Shown: piece after piece, positions 1-11,404 of the stretch
Layout: each line of letters begins with the position of its first letter
Numbering within the stretch: the stretch's first letter is position 1
DNA from: Microglena sp. YARC
Taxonomy: Eukaryota > Chlorophyta > Chlorophyceae > Chlamydomonadales > Chlamydomonadaceae
Length of the DNA stretch: 64,000 nt
Direction of reading: 5' to 3'
Assembly (NCBI GenBank): GCA_022414725.1
Contig: CM039462.1
Span: 102,260,813 to 102,324,812, forward strand
The notes under the pieces: model-generated
The model's input: only the letters and a program-made list of their open reading frames with translations
The model's database searches: none
What the model was told of the DNA's origin: nothing
Translations under genes and position numbers: made by a program

Positions 1-9
1 TGCGGTAAG

Positions 10-187
10 GTGTCGGAAGCTGTCGGTGTCATGCAGGTGGGTGTCGTAAGTTTAGTTCGGTTTCAATAGGTATCACACAAGGGGGGGGAAGTACATTGCT
101 CGGAGACCTAGGGTGCTGCAGTAGAGTGTCAGATGCTGTCGGTGTCATGCAGGTGGGTGTCGTAAGTTTAGTGTGGTTTCAATAGTT
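10..187. repeat. two tandem ~60-bp copies at the left edge
   Basis: A segment beginning gtgtcggaagctgtcggtgt (10-69) recurs at 128-187 with few changes. Parts of the spacer, such as gctgcagtagagtgtcag, recur again near 440-475, so the true unit is about 120 bp or longer. No coding role is seen. By analogy with the rest of the window this may be an intron array of the TPR gene that begins off the left edge. Confidence 0.7.
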
Positions 188-298
188 GAAAGACAATTTG
201 TTCACGTTTACATTTTCCTGGTAAAAACAATAACTGCCAAAGACAGCGAGCAGCCAAATTGCTGGCTGGAACTACGTAACCAACTTCAAGTTTGAAAG
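188..298 (+). repeat. dispersed repeat family A, near full-length copy
   Basis: About 105 bp starting caatttgttcacgtttacat and ending near gtaaccaacttcaag. The core gcgagcagccaaattgctgg recurs throughout the window. Other copies on + are at about 7013-7095, 11034-11095, 12000-12110, 12540-12605 and 55650-55725. Copies on - are at about 2930-2995, 3888-3960, 53428-53515 and 55482-55570. Degraded pieces lie near 4310, 5415, 12460 and 58855. No ORF and no clear terminal inverted repeats are seen. It is probably a short non-autonomous element of unknown class. Confidence 0.75.
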
Positions 299-537
299 CA
301 GTTTTGTTTTTAGCGATGTATCGATATTAACCATCGGTGTCGAGCTTGGCGTAGCAATGAAATTTGAAATGGGTATCGTACAGGGAGGGGGGGGGTGGGG
401 GGTGGGGGGGGGGGGCATTTGGAAGAGGTGAGACATAGGGCGCTGCAGTAGAGTGTCAGAAGCTGTCGGTGTCAGTTATTGTTGCATCGTACAATATCGT
501 GCAATAAACTATATTGTACGATGCCATGCTTGCCAAC

Positions 538-972
538 CCTACATACACATGCACATACACATACACAATACACATACACATACACATACACACATACACT
601 TACATGCACATACACATACACGTACATATACATGCACATACACATACATACGCATACACACATGCATAGACACAGATACATATACACACAGACACATACA
701 CACACACACATACACACACATAAACATACACACATGTACACGCACATACACATACACATACAAACAGATACGCATACACATACACACAGATACGCATACA
801 CATACACACAGATACGCATACACATACATACACATAAAGATACACACACATAAACATAAAAATACACACAGATACGCATACACATACACATGCATACACA
901 TACACACAGATACGCATACACAAACATATACATGCACATACACATACATATTCACACACGTATACACATGCA
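538..972. repeat. CA-rich microsatellite
   Basis: An imprecise acacat/acgcat repeat. It lies immediately upstream of the acceptor of the exon at 976, so it is the 3' part of an intron. The His/Thr/Tyr-rich ORFs on both strands here are artefacts of the repeat. Confidence 0.9.
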
Positions 973-975
973 CAG

Positions 976-3680
976 GCCACTGGACGGCCCTTTGGGGATG
1001 TGAAGCTCTCCGTCCTTGCTGCTGAGCGTCTTGCCATCGTTACCCGTGAGGCTTTTGGAGAGGATAGCTCAGAGCACACATTACAGGTCAGTACTACTGA
1101 AGCCCAGAAATCAAAGTTTGAAGCCCAGAAATCAAACAGTGAAGCCCAGAAATCAAACAGTGAAGCCCAGAAATCAAAGTGTGAAGCCCAGAAATCAAAC
1201 AGTGAAGCCCAGAAATCAAACAGTGAAGCCCAGAAATCAAACAGTGAAGCCCAGAAATCAAACAGTGAAGCCCAGAAATCAAAGTGTGAAACCCAGAAAT
1301 CAAACAGTGAAGCCCAGAAATCAAACAGTGAAGCCCAGAAATCAAACAGTGAAGCCCAGAAATCAAACAGTGAAGCCCAGAAATCAAACAGTGAAGCCCA
1401 AAAATCAAAGTGTGAAGCCCAGAAATCAAACAGTGAAGCCCAGAAATCAAACAGTGAAGCCCGGAAATCAAACAGTGAAGCCCAGGAATCAAACAGTGAA
1501 GCCCAGAAATCAAACAATGCATGTACTTGTTGTTTCGAGTTGCCATCGTACCGCGAGGCTTTGGGAGTGGACAGCTCAGAGCAGGCAATAAAGGTCAGCA
1601 CCGCTGAAGCCCAGAAATCAAACAGTGTATTTACTTGTTGAGGTTGGGCTAGTCCCTTTTTTTAAAGTGACTACTCCTGGACCTGCAAGCCCAGAAATCA
1701 AACAGTGAAGCCCATAAATCAAACAGTGAAGCCCATAAATCAAACAGTGAAGCCCAGAAATCAAACAGTGAAGCCCAGAAATCAAACAGTCAGCCCAGAA
1801 ATCAAACTATGTATTTATATCTTCCTGTTGCTTCATCTGTCATGCAAATGTATGTAATGTTTTATCTGTTATACAAATGTATGTAGTTTTTTATCTGCCA
1901 TGCAAATGTATGTATTTGTATTTTTTATCTGCCACGTAAATGTATGTATTTGTATTTTTTATCTGCCACGTAAATGTATGTATTTGCATTTTTTATCTGC
2001 CACGTAAATTTGTGTATTGTTTCACTCGTGGAAGTGGGAAACACGGCGAACCCCGTAAGATGACCATATCTGACAAGAACAGTTGTGAACAAGTACTTGC
2101 TAAACTTTGGTCCACTCAAATACTGATTCCTTCCCTACTTGAAGTTGAACTTGGTTACGTGGCTCCAGCCTCAAAGGCTGCTCGAGTGCTCGCCACCGAA
2201 GGCAGTAGCATAATCAATGTAAGCCAAACAATAACCAATCCTTCCCTTCAGATGCATGACAGTGGCACCCTCCTACCCTACTATTTAGTTTGAATGTCGT
2301 TGCCATTCCTGCAAAAGAGTAGGCGCATACCATACCTGGAAAACAAAGTTGTGATCAAGTGCTAGCTCAACTGGGGTCCACTCAAATACTCAACCCTTCC
2401 AGACAGATGCGTCAATACTTGTTGTTGAACTTGCTTCTCGTAGACGATGGGGCAGGGACACGGTAGATGCTGCACAGTATAGTTGCATGTGATAAGATAG
2501 ATGCAAGGTAAGCTTGCCATCCTTAAGTAGACAACAGGGCAGGCGGCCGTAAGGCCTACCGGTGCTACTAGGTAATGATAACGCCTGGTGGGGCGTGGTG
2601 TTAAGGGAGCCCGTCGTACGCGGGTGGGGAGCGGTCTCCTACCTCAACTGGACAAGCTACCATCGCGGTTGACGACGACCTGCAACGCCAAGAGCGACCG
2701 AAGGGGGAGTCGAACCCCCGACTCTTCGTCCTCCAGCAATCTGTTCTACCACTAGACCATTGTATATCACTGAGAGGGGCTCCGGTGCTACTACATTAGA
2801 GCCATAGTTGGCTGATGGTATCAGCAGCTAGCTGGCTGGCGGTCCATGGTCACAGACCTAACCGGACCTGTCGTATACAAGGTCACTATGGTACGACGTA
2901 TATGTCGTACCATAACAATTCTTGAATTGGACTTGGTTACATAGCTCCAGCCAGAAATTTTGCTGCTCGCCATCTTCGACAGTAAACAATCATTTTAGGA
3001 AACATGTCAACGCGAACCGCGACACGAACAAATGTATTTCCTTCCATTTTTCTATTTTTCATTTGTTGTTATTTGTATAATTTTAATCGTTGCTTGCATT
3101 TTTTTTCTTCCCTACAGATGCGCGACTACGGCACTCTTCTACTCCACACCGGTCGAACGACTGAAGGCATTGTTCTATTGAAGGGTTTTTCATTTTCCAT
3201 ATTTTCATTTTGTTGTTATTCGTATCATTTCATCGTTTTTTTCTTTTTTTTCTTCGTACAAATGCACGACTACGGCACCCATCTACTCAACACTGGTCGA
3301 ACGACCGAGGGCATTGTTCAGTTGGTGGGTTTTTTCATTTTCCATGTTTTCGTTTTTTTTTTTAGTTGTGAAAGGACTTTCGCCCCAGGAGGTGGGTCTC
3401 CCGACACAAACCAGTGGCACGGAGGATTCAGTTCGAATGGTGGTGCTACTCCTCCTTGTCATTTGTATCATTTTTTTCTTCCCTGCAGGTGCGCGACTAC
3501 GGCACCCTTCTACTCCACACCGGTCGAACGACCGAAGGCATTGTTCTCTTGGAGCGCTACCAGGCCTGGGTGAGGGAGATCCCCTCCAGAGCTGAGGCTG
3601 CTGGTGCTCTCGCTTCTCTTGTGGATGAGATCGTCTTGGTCGAGCAAAAGAAGAGCCTGGATAAGACCTTCAGCTCCTAG
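976..3680 (+). CDS. TPR protein, last two exons (partial, gene enters from the left)
   Basis: Exon 976-1086 has acceptor cacag before GCC and donor CAG|gtcagt. The terminal exon is 3489-3680, with acceptor ccctgcag before GTG and stop TAG at 3678-3680. Both are phase 0 and join without a break. The 111-bp exon encodes a segment ending REAFGEDSSEHTLQ. The last exon continues with RDYGTLLLHTGRTTEGIVLL, then a charged helix and the C-terminus LDKTFSS. Across the junction this fits a kinesin-light-chain-type TPR pair (REAFG-D-S, then YG-LL--TGR--EGI-LLER), so a protein-protein interaction role is likely. The exact family is not recognised. Upstream exons lie outside the window. The intron (1087-3488) holds tandem copies of both exon edges, a SINE and dispersed repeats A and B. 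Confidence 0.6.
1087..1805 (+). repeat. 21-bp minisatellite at a donor splice site, with a copy of the exon edge
   Basis: More than 20 copies of gaagcccagaaatcaaacag(t) start about 12 nt after the donor at 1087 and run to about 1520. At 1543-1594 a diverged copy of the preceding exon's 3' end and its gtcag donor appears, followed by more 21-bp units (1602-1625 and 1687-1805). The array is open in several frames (SEAQKSN repeats), but the exon's own frame ends at the donor, so I treat the array as intronic. Confidence 0.85.
1830..2015. repeat. ~40-bp AT-rich tandem repeat
   Basis: About four or five copies of a unit containing tttatctgccacgtaaatgt and atgtatttgtattt. It is intronic in the TPR gene. 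The next few hundred bases (2030-2570) hold a diverged copy of the last-exon start (near 2252, after cttcccttcag) and a degraded family A piece, with no gene seen. Confidence 0.75.
2571..2770 (-). mobile_element. tRNA-derived SINE, copy 1
   Basis: Read on the minus strand, it has a tRNA-like head with an internal polymerase III A box TGGTCTAGTGGT (complement of 2748-2759) and a B box GGTTCGACTCC (complement of 2706-2716), inside a T-arm of five G and five C. A unique body of about 125 bp follows, ending in gcgttatcattacc. A second copy in the opposite orientation is at 14411-14617, and a 3' fragment is at 11320-11400. The anticodon arm does not fold cleanly, so this is not a functional tRNA. 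It lies in the TPR gene's last intron. Confidence 0.8.
3118..3325 (+). pseudogene. two partial copies of the TPR terminal exon start
   Basis: Copies begin at 3118 (after cctacag, a good acceptor) and at 3262 (after gtacaa, where the acceptor AG is lost). Each repeats the first ~65 bp of the true last exon at 3489, encoding RDYGTLLLHTGRTTEGIVLL and the variant HDYGTHLLNTGRTTEGIVQL. Each then runs into T-rich intron without a good donor. The first could act as a decoy or alternative acceptor. A more diverged copy is near 2252. Confidence 0.75.
3362..3470 (-). repeat. dispersed repeat family B
   Basis: About 100 bp, on the minus strand containing ccattcgaactgaatcctcc and gggagacccacctcctgggg, then tgaaagtcctttcac. 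Other copies are at about 13835-13925 (+), 19588-19690 (+), 53565-53645 (-) and a degraded one at 12215-12290 (-). It sits between the second exon copy and the true terminal exon of the TPR gene. Confidence 0.75.
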
Positions 3681-5076
3681 TGAAATAATCATAGTAAATC
3701 CGGATCCTAAAGCCCAGCTTCCCATATATTTTGAATTTAAATTTGAATTGTTACATGGTTTTCCGGGCAACTCTGGGCTGCTCACCATCCTCCAATTCCA
3801 AGTTCCCCCGACGGGGCCCCGTACGACCAGGGAGCACACTAAGCGGATTAGACAATTTGAAGACTTGCCCAGGTCCCTGTAGGTACTAGAACTTGAATTT
3901 GGCTACATAGCTTCAGCAAGCAATTTGGCTGCTCGACGTCTTTGGCAGTAAACAAATTGGTTACGAAGGTACCCCTGCAGCTGGCCTGCACTCTTAATTT
4001 GGGTGAGGGTGACCAGCAGGGTACTTCAGGAGGACCCCCAGCTCTGCTCCCTGAGACGCAAATAATTGTATAGCCTCAGTCCTGGGACGCAACGGACCCA
4101 TCCTTCTGGTCAACGGAACCTTCCCACGTTGCGTCCTGCGATGCAACGGACCCTTTGACGTTGCATCTGAGACGGAGGACGAAGCGTCCTGAGCAACATT
4201 GCATGGGATGTGTGTGGTAAACCTGAGCTACCTGCTTATTTCATTAGAGACCTACGTCACCAAATGGTTCGTACTATGGCTAGATTCAGACCTCTCTCCC
4301 ACGGCGAGCAGCCTAAGTGCTAGCTGAAGCTATGTAACTAAGTTCAAGTTGAATCCCACTGGTGGAAGCGACCCATTGTCACAGATCGAGTGTCAACTCT
4401 GTGTAGGGCTATCAAGCTTTGCAACGTGAGATATCTATTACATCGCGCAATTGGAAACATCGAATGACACACAGCCATTTCTCTTTTACTCTGGAATGAG
4501 CATCATGTTTTGTTTTATGTACTGACGAAGCCTTACTAAATTCGAGAAAGTATCGGACTGTGAAACTGAGTACTAAATTGTTCCTGCACACTACCTGATA
4601 TGCATTAGACAAGTAAATCTTGGGGAGTGTAAACGGTAATGATGGCGATTACACAGTTTTTTGCGATGATCCAAATTGTTGGCTAGAGCCGTGTCACCAA
4701 GCTATCTGAGCCCCTTGATTGGTGACGTGTCATGTGCGGTAATCTCTTTCCTGAAATCCAGTTCTATGGCGCATGTCCTTAGATGATTTCGGGTCTTTTC
4801 TCTTATGCGCCTTTTAGGCTAGGCTTTTTTCTTAGAGCAGTCAGACCAAGTGGGCCCCCTCGTTGGTGTCGTGTAGCATTTGAGACATACGAACGCGAGG
4901 CCTGGGTTTGGTGGGGGAAGACGAGGGACCCGGGGATGAGAAGATTCCGAGACTGGGACATACCTGCGCGAGGCGAGGCGTGGGATGGGGGGAGACGAGA
5001 GAGACGGGCAGTTCAACCTGGGATTCATGATTACAGAGACGGGATTCAAATTTAAACAGCAGCTAAGCGTGTCTGC
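3681..5076. other. intergenic region between TPR gene and RPL10 3' end
   Basis: Convergent spacer. It holds a family A copy (3888-3960, minus), a short internally repeated GC-rich patch built on gacgcaacggaccc (about 4085-4200; related words near 53650-53710) and a degraded A copy (4310-4355). I see no gene. The ORF at 4783-5055 overlaps the RPL10 terminal region antisense and has no family features. Confidence 0.6.
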
Positions 5077-8000
5077 TTACTCGGTCTTGTGGAAGGGGAC
5101 CGAGCACACCATGTGGGTGTAGTCGAAGACCTCGCCAGCCTTGCGGTTAGCAAGGGGACCCCTGAGAGAAGGAGAGAGGAGGGGTGGTGGCAGTGAGCAG
5201 TGATGTATGATATGTGAAGAAAACTGATTGGAGTTTGGACTTCATTGTGCAGCAGAATTTACTGTGATCATTCAGTTATGATGTACGAATACTGAATGAA
5301 ATTTATGATGTACGAAAACTGATTGAAATTTAGTAGCGCTGTTGTGGCTAAGCGAAAAAATGCCAGGTGATTTTGAATAAAGAATACAGGTTATGTGCAT
5401 GTATCAATGAATGCTGCAGGCAGCGAGCAAACCAAATTGTTGGCTGGATCCATGTACCCGACCAAGGTAAGTAATCTATCATTGGGATAAGAGATTGGAT
5501 CAAGCATATTTGTAGTAGATAAATGTTCAGCTTATTGATGTTGCTGCTATAGTCAGCGAGCAGCCTGGAGGCTTGATCCAGGCAAACCAGTTCAAGAATG
5601 CAGGCATTGATTGAGTTGTTGTTGCCAATAGTTCTGGCGCTAACAGCCTGAAGGCTTCAGCCATGTAAAACGATTCAATAACGTCGACACAAATGCATGC
5701 ATTGATTAATTTGTTGTTGCCAAGAGTTCTGGGCACAGACAGCCTTAAGCCTTCAGCCATGTTATTAACTCAGGGCCCTGGGTTGTACAACTATAGTTCA
5801 GGGTTCAGTTCGTTAGCGCATTTTTGAGATAGCCCCTCCAGTCATGGTTCCTTCAGCCTATTTAGTCCGTACAAATATAAATATAACATACACACAACAT
5901 GAACCATCAACACACAATACAAAGCATGGGACAATCCACAAACATGTGGCACACAACATATCGACGCACAACATGAGCCATCAGCACACAATACAAAGCA
6001 TGGGACAATCCACAAACCTGTGGCACACAACATATCGACACAACATGAGCCATCAGCACACAATACAAAGCATGGGACAATCCACAAACCTGTGACACAC
6101 AACATATCGACACAACATGAGCCATCAACACACAAAACAAAGCATGGGACCATCCACGTACAATATAAATAGGGGCCGCTACTCATATGAAGGATCAACA
6201 CACAATACTAACCATGGGACAATCAACGTACAATATGAATAGGGACCAGGATATCATATGAACCATCAACACACAATATGAACATACATAGGGCATCAAC
6301 GTACCTGTGGCCCAAGACGGTGCAGTGGACTCCCTCGGAGACGACACGGCCCTCAGCCTTCCAGGCCAGGTAGTCACTGCGCAGGTAAGGAGTGAAACCC
6401 CTGCAAGTGCATACAGGACCGAATCAGTGAGAAGGGCTCATGGGTGGGTGGAGTGAGGGGGAGCTGAGGGGAGGGGAGGGGGGGCAGGGGGTGGGTGCAT
6501 TAAGGGGGACCGAATCAGCGAGAAATGCTATGGGGGAACAGGAGGCAGAAAGGAAGAAGGGAGAAGAGAGGTGAAGGGATTAGGGGTTGAAGTTTAAAGG
6601 GTGGAGGTGACGAGGGGTGGAGAAGAGTGAACGAGTTGAATTGTGAATTTCAAGGGTCATGCTTACATTCCTCCAAGCAATGCTAACTCGCTAACTCTAA
6701 TTCCTGCTTGCAGCATTCGACAGACTCCTCCGGCACATCATTTAGGCAAGGGCCCCTGACGCCCCACCACTTATGTTTTTTCATTGGGGCCTCGCCGGAC
6801 ATCCTTTATTCTGCATGGCGACGCATGGGTCTGGCTTAACTAGACAGAAATGCCCCCCCAGCCGCCCAGGCTCCACACTTGAGGTTAGGAGGGGAACGCG
6901 TTACATTGGGGTCGCACTGAGTCCCCCAATTAGCAACGCATCGCACTTTACTAAACAGCGTGTCCCTTCCGTTCAAGACCACCTGATGCTGACTAGGGCA
7001 TAAACTGTGTGAAAACAATTTGTTTACATCTACATTTTCCTGGTAGAAGAGTGTTACTGCAGAAGCCAACGAGCAGCCGAATTGCTGGCTGGTGCCAAAC
7101 AAGCAAGTATACTGTGGGGGTGGGATATACGAGGCGGGGAAAAAGCGAACACGACAGCGCAGTCGTACGGTATAATGTGCAACAACCTTATGGACAAACA
7201 CAGGGGGGATCATGCGACAGTGTGCGTCGCAGAATGGCATCGTGCCGCCTGAAAAAAGGTGATCAGGGCACGACATAATAGTGAAACCCCATTCCCTATA
7301 ATGGCTATGGTGATTGAGGGCAACCCTTACCAGTTCCTGCTGGTGATGATCTTTTGGCGACCAGCGAATTTGAACTTAGCACGGCGCAGAGCCTCGGCAG
7401 CCTGCAGGAATGGAGAGGAGTGGGAAGAGGTCAGGTTGGGTTGGGAGAGGTTGGGATAAACAGGGTTGGAAGAGGTCAGGTTGGGTGGGAGAGGTTGGGA
7501 TAAACAGGGTTGGAAAAGGTCAGGTTGGGTTGGGAGAGGTTGGGATAAACAGGGTTGGAAAAGATCAGGGTGGGTTGGGAGAGGTTGGGATATACAGGGT
7601 TGGAAAAGACAGGTCTCATTTGAGAGGTTTGGGAGAGTCTAGGTTGGGTCGGGAGCAGAAGAATCTGTTTTTCTTGTCAAATTCACAACCAACGGCAAAT
7701 CCACACAAAAGACCAGGTGAGTTCAGGTGCCCAGGAGGACAGGGGAGGGGGGGGGTAGATTGTGCTGGGTAGTTCCGACACACACTTGAAACCTGATCAC
7801 AACCTGCTTATGACATGCATATAACTTACATAGAGCATGCATATAACATACAAGCTGCATACATGCAATATTCAAGTTTTCAAGGTTCTGCCACGCAACA
7901 CATGTGCTCACATGGACTACTGTACAACTCATGTGCTTACATGGACTACAATACCGCTGTACGACCCAAGTGCGCACATGGAGTACAATACCGCCGTATA

Positions 8001-9967
8001 ACCCATGCGTGCACATGGGTTGTGCAGCAGAATCGCTGTCCATGATAACTGTGACACGCGTGCATCATTGCGGTCGGGAACTAGTGCAGTTAACGACACA
8101 TGAAGCTGTGGTGCTGCTGGTGCCGCTAAGGACCATGGTGGTGCTGCAGGACCATGCAATGCCATGAGCTGCTGAGGACCATGCTATGACGTCCCTAGGA
8201 CCATGACTGTAGCGCCATGCTGGTACTGCTAAGAAACTAGTGCTGCTTAGGAAACACGAGGTTGAGGTGGGTGTCTGAGATTGGATATAATTATGGACCG
8301 GAATTGTAATAAGATGAGTATGATATCACACAAATTGTATCATTTGATATTGTACATACATGGTAACTTTTGCTTAGTCAGACTGCCAGCATCATTTGAT
8401 ATCATGACATCATAATATACTAGATGATGCTGGCATAATCTGATATAATATGATGACATGATATCAAATGAGATCATGTTGCAGTTCCCAATATGTAATC
8501 AATACAATTTCTCCACACCCCACCATTCAACCTGCTAGGACAAGGAGCCAGGCCAGCCAACCCCGCACCCATAACCACATCCACTATTCATAAGTGCATC
8601 CTGTCACAACCAACCATGTAAAAGATGGGGAGGGGTCATACAGGCGGGTCCGATGAAACCAAATTCCAGTTACAAGTATGATATGAAGGATGCGGGGGTG
8701 GTGGTGGTGTAAGGGTGTGGGTACAAGGGGGGGCTTGTGCAACACTTGTGGTAGGCCTGGAGGCGGGCCTTGCACAGCACTGGTGGTGGTGTGTGTGGTG
8801 GTGGTGGGTGGGTGTAGATAGTGGTCTATGCTCAGAGCAATCAAACGGTAAGGTTCTCTTGACACCACGCCCAGTGGCAATATCCGATCGTTAATGCACT
8901 CACACTCTTTGCGTGGGAGTCCTTGCAGCGGATGGACAGCAGAACCTGTCCGATCTGCACACGTGCGCAGGTTCCGTTGGGCTTGCCAAAGGCACCACGC
9001 ATACCGGTCTGAAGCCTATCAGCACCGGCGCATGAAAGCATCTTGTTAATGCGCACAACGTGGTAAGGGTGCACACGGACACGCAGATGGTAAGACTCCC
9101 TTCCGGTGTTCTTGGTCATGTACTTGTTGGCAGCAATACGAGCGGCCTCAAGCGCCTCAGAGCCGACCTGCTCCTTCTCCCAACTGTGATTAGACAAAGA
9201 GTGCACTGGGGTTAGGTGATGGTCTGAAACAATGACAAGTGGGACATGGAGCATGTGGCGAGTGTGGGGTATGTGAGGCATGGGGAGTATGGGATTTGGG
9301 TGTGGGGCATGGGGTGTGGGTGTGGGATGTGGGGTGCAAAACAGGACACGCAATCCTGAACAGGGCGTGAATGCATGATAAATGTTCCCATGTAGTTAAC
9401 GTGGGCAAGGATGGCAACATGAGAGGTGTCATAATGTCTAGTAAATAGACTACTAGATAAATAAGCCACGCAACTGCTCTAGTGGAACCGTCAACAGAGA
9501 TGCAGGTTGCAGACTGTTGACAAGGAAATACTTGACCATGTGAGAGCACCATGACTCTCCCTAAAGCGTCACCCTAAGAACAGCCTCGGGCCATTATGAT
9601 ACCAGGGACTCCTGGAGGCTGGATGGTGCACCAGCAGTCACCCTGAACATAAACACTTAGCTCCTGTTCAATAGAAGCGGGAACACATCCAAGCAGTTGT
9701 TCTCAACCCAGTGATCAGGTAGGGGTGTCTGTAAAGTTCAGGAAGAGCTTCAGCCACAGCTCCAGCCGTAAATTGATGGTGGCTAAGACATCAACCCTGT
9801 ACGGACCTGACAAGATGGGTGCAGCTAGGGAACGTGTCGACGTCTCCCCTCTTCATGCCGACATCGTAGATACGAATCTTGGGGTCGGGCACTCCACGGC
9901 AGAAGCGGGACTTAGGGTAAGGCTTACCCTTGGAAACGCGGTAGCAACGAGCTGGACGGCGGCCCAT
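5077..9967 (-). CDS. RPL10: 60S ribosomal protein L10 (uL16), five exons
   Basis: Cytosolic large-subunit protein; in the 60S subunit uL16 sits beside the peptidyl-transferase centre and joins late in maturation. Exons on the minus strand are 9807-9967, 8904-9183, 7331-7401, 6305-6400 and 5077-5161. All junctions are GT-AG, phases close exactly, and the protein is 230 residues (family about 215-220). The N-terminus is [10 protein letters not shown]; exon 1 also carries [20 protein letters not shown]; exon 2 has [20 protein letters not shown] and [12 protein letters not shown]; exon 3 has [16 protein letters not shown]; the last exon begins [10 protein letters not shown]. The start at 9967 matches the family N-terminus; the in-frame hydrophobic extension upstream is not part of the protein. 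Introns carry minisatellites abutting the intron 4 donor and the intron 2 acceptor. Confidence 0.97.
5545..5760. repeat. ~105-bp tandem pair in RPL10 intron 4
   Basis: Two copies of a segment containing gcattgattgagttgttgtt and cctgaaggcttcagccatgt. The rest of the early intron (5162-5540) has only a degraded family A piece near 5415-5465. A partial family C piece follows at 5765-5825. Confidence 0.6.
5886..6304 (-). repeat. ~67-bp minisatellite starting at the RPL10 intron 4 donor
   Basis: Read on the minus strand, the array begins with the donor itself (gtacgttgatg). It repeats gtgtgttgatggctcatgtt, tgtcgatatgttgtg and gtggattgtcccatgctttg units about six times. Units near the donor are the most diverged. 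No exon sequence is included. Confidence 0.75.
6401..7330. other. RPL10 intron 3
   Basis: A G-rich stretch lies at about 6430-6640 and a family A copy at 7013-7095. No gene or structured RNA is recognised in either orientation. Confidence 0.6.
7410..7650 (-). repeat. minisatellite beside the RPL10 exon 3 acceptor
   Basis: Five to six copies of a unit built from ggttgggagaggttgggata and aacagggttggaaaag (plus-strand reading), beginning within 10 nt of the acceptor at 7402. It is intronic; the Gly/Trp-rich ORF here is an artefact. Confidence 0.8.
7895..8240. repeat. short imperfect repeats in RPL10 intron 2
   Basis: Repeats of acatggactacaataccgc-type units (7895-8020) are followed by gctgctgaggaccatg-type units (8100-8240). 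They have no coding signature. Confidence 0.5.
8385..8475. repeat. nested inverted repeats (hairpin) in RPL10 intron 2
   Basis: The left arm gccagcatcat pairs with atgatgctggc, and the overlapping arm catttgatatcatgacatca pairs with a near-perfect complement at 8450-8470. The result can form alternative long hairpins. It may be a degraded MITE; no target duplication was identified. Confidence 0.6.
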
Positions 9968-11030
9968 CTTAATACACCTGAGCAATGAAAGCAGAAGCAG
10001 CACCAGAATTGAATAAAACGGGATCAAGCATTCCGCCACTACCAGCTTGCGCTGGCGGTAGTGGCCGCATGCGAGGCAATCCTGGAAGCCTAAGATCTAC
10101 TTACGCAGCGATGCAGCAAATTGATACGACACAAGCCGCAGTGGCGACTAATCAGGAGAGCAGTAACAAGTCCTCAACACTTAGCAAATGGCTTCACAGG
10201 AAGCAAGCTTACTGACAGAAAACACTAACAATGACTGCGCACCTTGAGTTGATGTAGAATTGGGAACAGGAAAGAGAGATAGGTACACGAACTCTCAGAA
10301 AGAAGACTACGTTGAGGGATGTATTGCCTGTTCGATGCAGTACACAGGTACAACGTAGGGGTCGGTCGGTTCTGGCGGCCGAGCTGACAGGAAACCAATT
10401 TCTGCACCAAGTTCGACGCGCTCAGCTCTGCGCGCCAACGTTGCGCCTAGGTTGTATGTCGAGGCGCAACACAGCGACCACGCAAGGTACACATTGTCCG
10501 AAGCCCTCGGATTGGGACCAAGGACCGCAGAGTTGTTGGCAGAGAGCCTTGTTTTAGCGAGATATCCTTGGCAGGAGCTGTGTGGAAGGTGCTACAACAG
10601 CAGCAAGAATGAAGTTCTCAGACCGCATCATAGGAACTTGTTGTTTTCACCCCGTATCCCCCCCACCCACCACCACCACCACCACCACACACACTATCTT
10701 GATTATTATCTGAGCTTGCGGAAGTGGTATGCCCCAGGGAAAGTGAGGAAAGCCACTGACACTTTTCTGGTATACGCTAGCCAGGCAAAATTATTCTGTG
10801 CATGTGAAATGGCTTTTGAGATGCAATGGCTGACCACTACTGTAATGAGCGAAACGCATATAAATCTGGAATTCGTGTATGGAATGCCAACTGCCACAGG
10901 AGTCCACTGTGGGAGACTGGGAGTAACGGACACATCCGATACAATAATGGATGTTATATTCTACTCCATTTCACTGGAGTAAAACGTAAAGCCAAGTCAA
11001 TTTTGCATTTCCCCTAGTTATGAATTTTAC
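9968..11030. other. RPL10 upstream region
   Basis: This is the presumed RPL10 promoter and 5' leader (minus strand), without a clear TATA box. The plus-strand ORF at 10452-10982 crosses an ACC/CAC microsatellite and shows no domain, so I do not call it a gene. Confidence 0.5.
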
Positions 11031-11319
11031 TGCGATCAGCCAAATTGCTGGCTGGAGCTATGTAACCAAGTTCAAGTTCAAGTTCAAGTCAAGTTTCAGA
11101 ATAAATGAGAACACGCGGGGGGGAAGCAGGGGCTGGAACTCTGGACACCCACCCACAACCGATCGCCTGCCATAGAGTGGCAAGCTTGCAAGAGTTATGA
11201 TGTGTGCTAGTTACTTTTGCATGCAGCTACCACTGCAACTCAAACAAACCTACCTGTATGTATGTGAGTGTTTTACAGTCTAGCCGGTTAAGGCGTAGCC
11301 ATATACCAGTAGACAAAAA

Positions 11320-11400
11320 AAAGATAACGCCTGTAGGGGCGTGGTGTGAAGGGGACCCTCCTGTACGCCGCAGCTGGGGGAAGCCACCATCATATAGACT
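11320..11400 (-). mobile_element. SINE 3' fragment
   Basis: On the minus strand the segment ends with gcgttatc followed by a run of eight or nine T. It matches the tail of the SINE copies at 2571 and 14411, including the conserved accacgccc block. The tRNA-like head is absent. It abuts a fragment of the acagtctagccggttaaggc satellite (11277-11310). Confidence 0.65.
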
Positions 11401-11404
11401 AAAG

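Noticed and set aside
453..1025. Long His/Thr/Tyr- and Cys/Val-rich ORFs on both strands
   Set aside because: They are translations of a CA/TG microsatellite; the same occurs at 17.5-18.5, 29.6-30.1, 37.0-37.9 and 60.4-62.1 kb.
1000..1641. 213-codon ORF with SEAQKSN heptads, coiled-coil-like
   Set aside because: The exon reading ends at a good donor at 1087 that joins the terminal exon in phase; the repeats match the pattern of intronic junction arrays. Retention of the intron cannot be excluded without cDNA.
2701..2760. Functional tRNA gene
   Set aside because: A and B boxes are present, but the anticodon stem and acceptor pairing fail, and a second copy shares a long non-tRNA body, so it is a SINE head.
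10452..10982. 176-codon ORF upstream of RPL10
   Set aside because: It spans an ACC/CAC microsatellite, has no recognisable domain or splice logic, and is probably chance.
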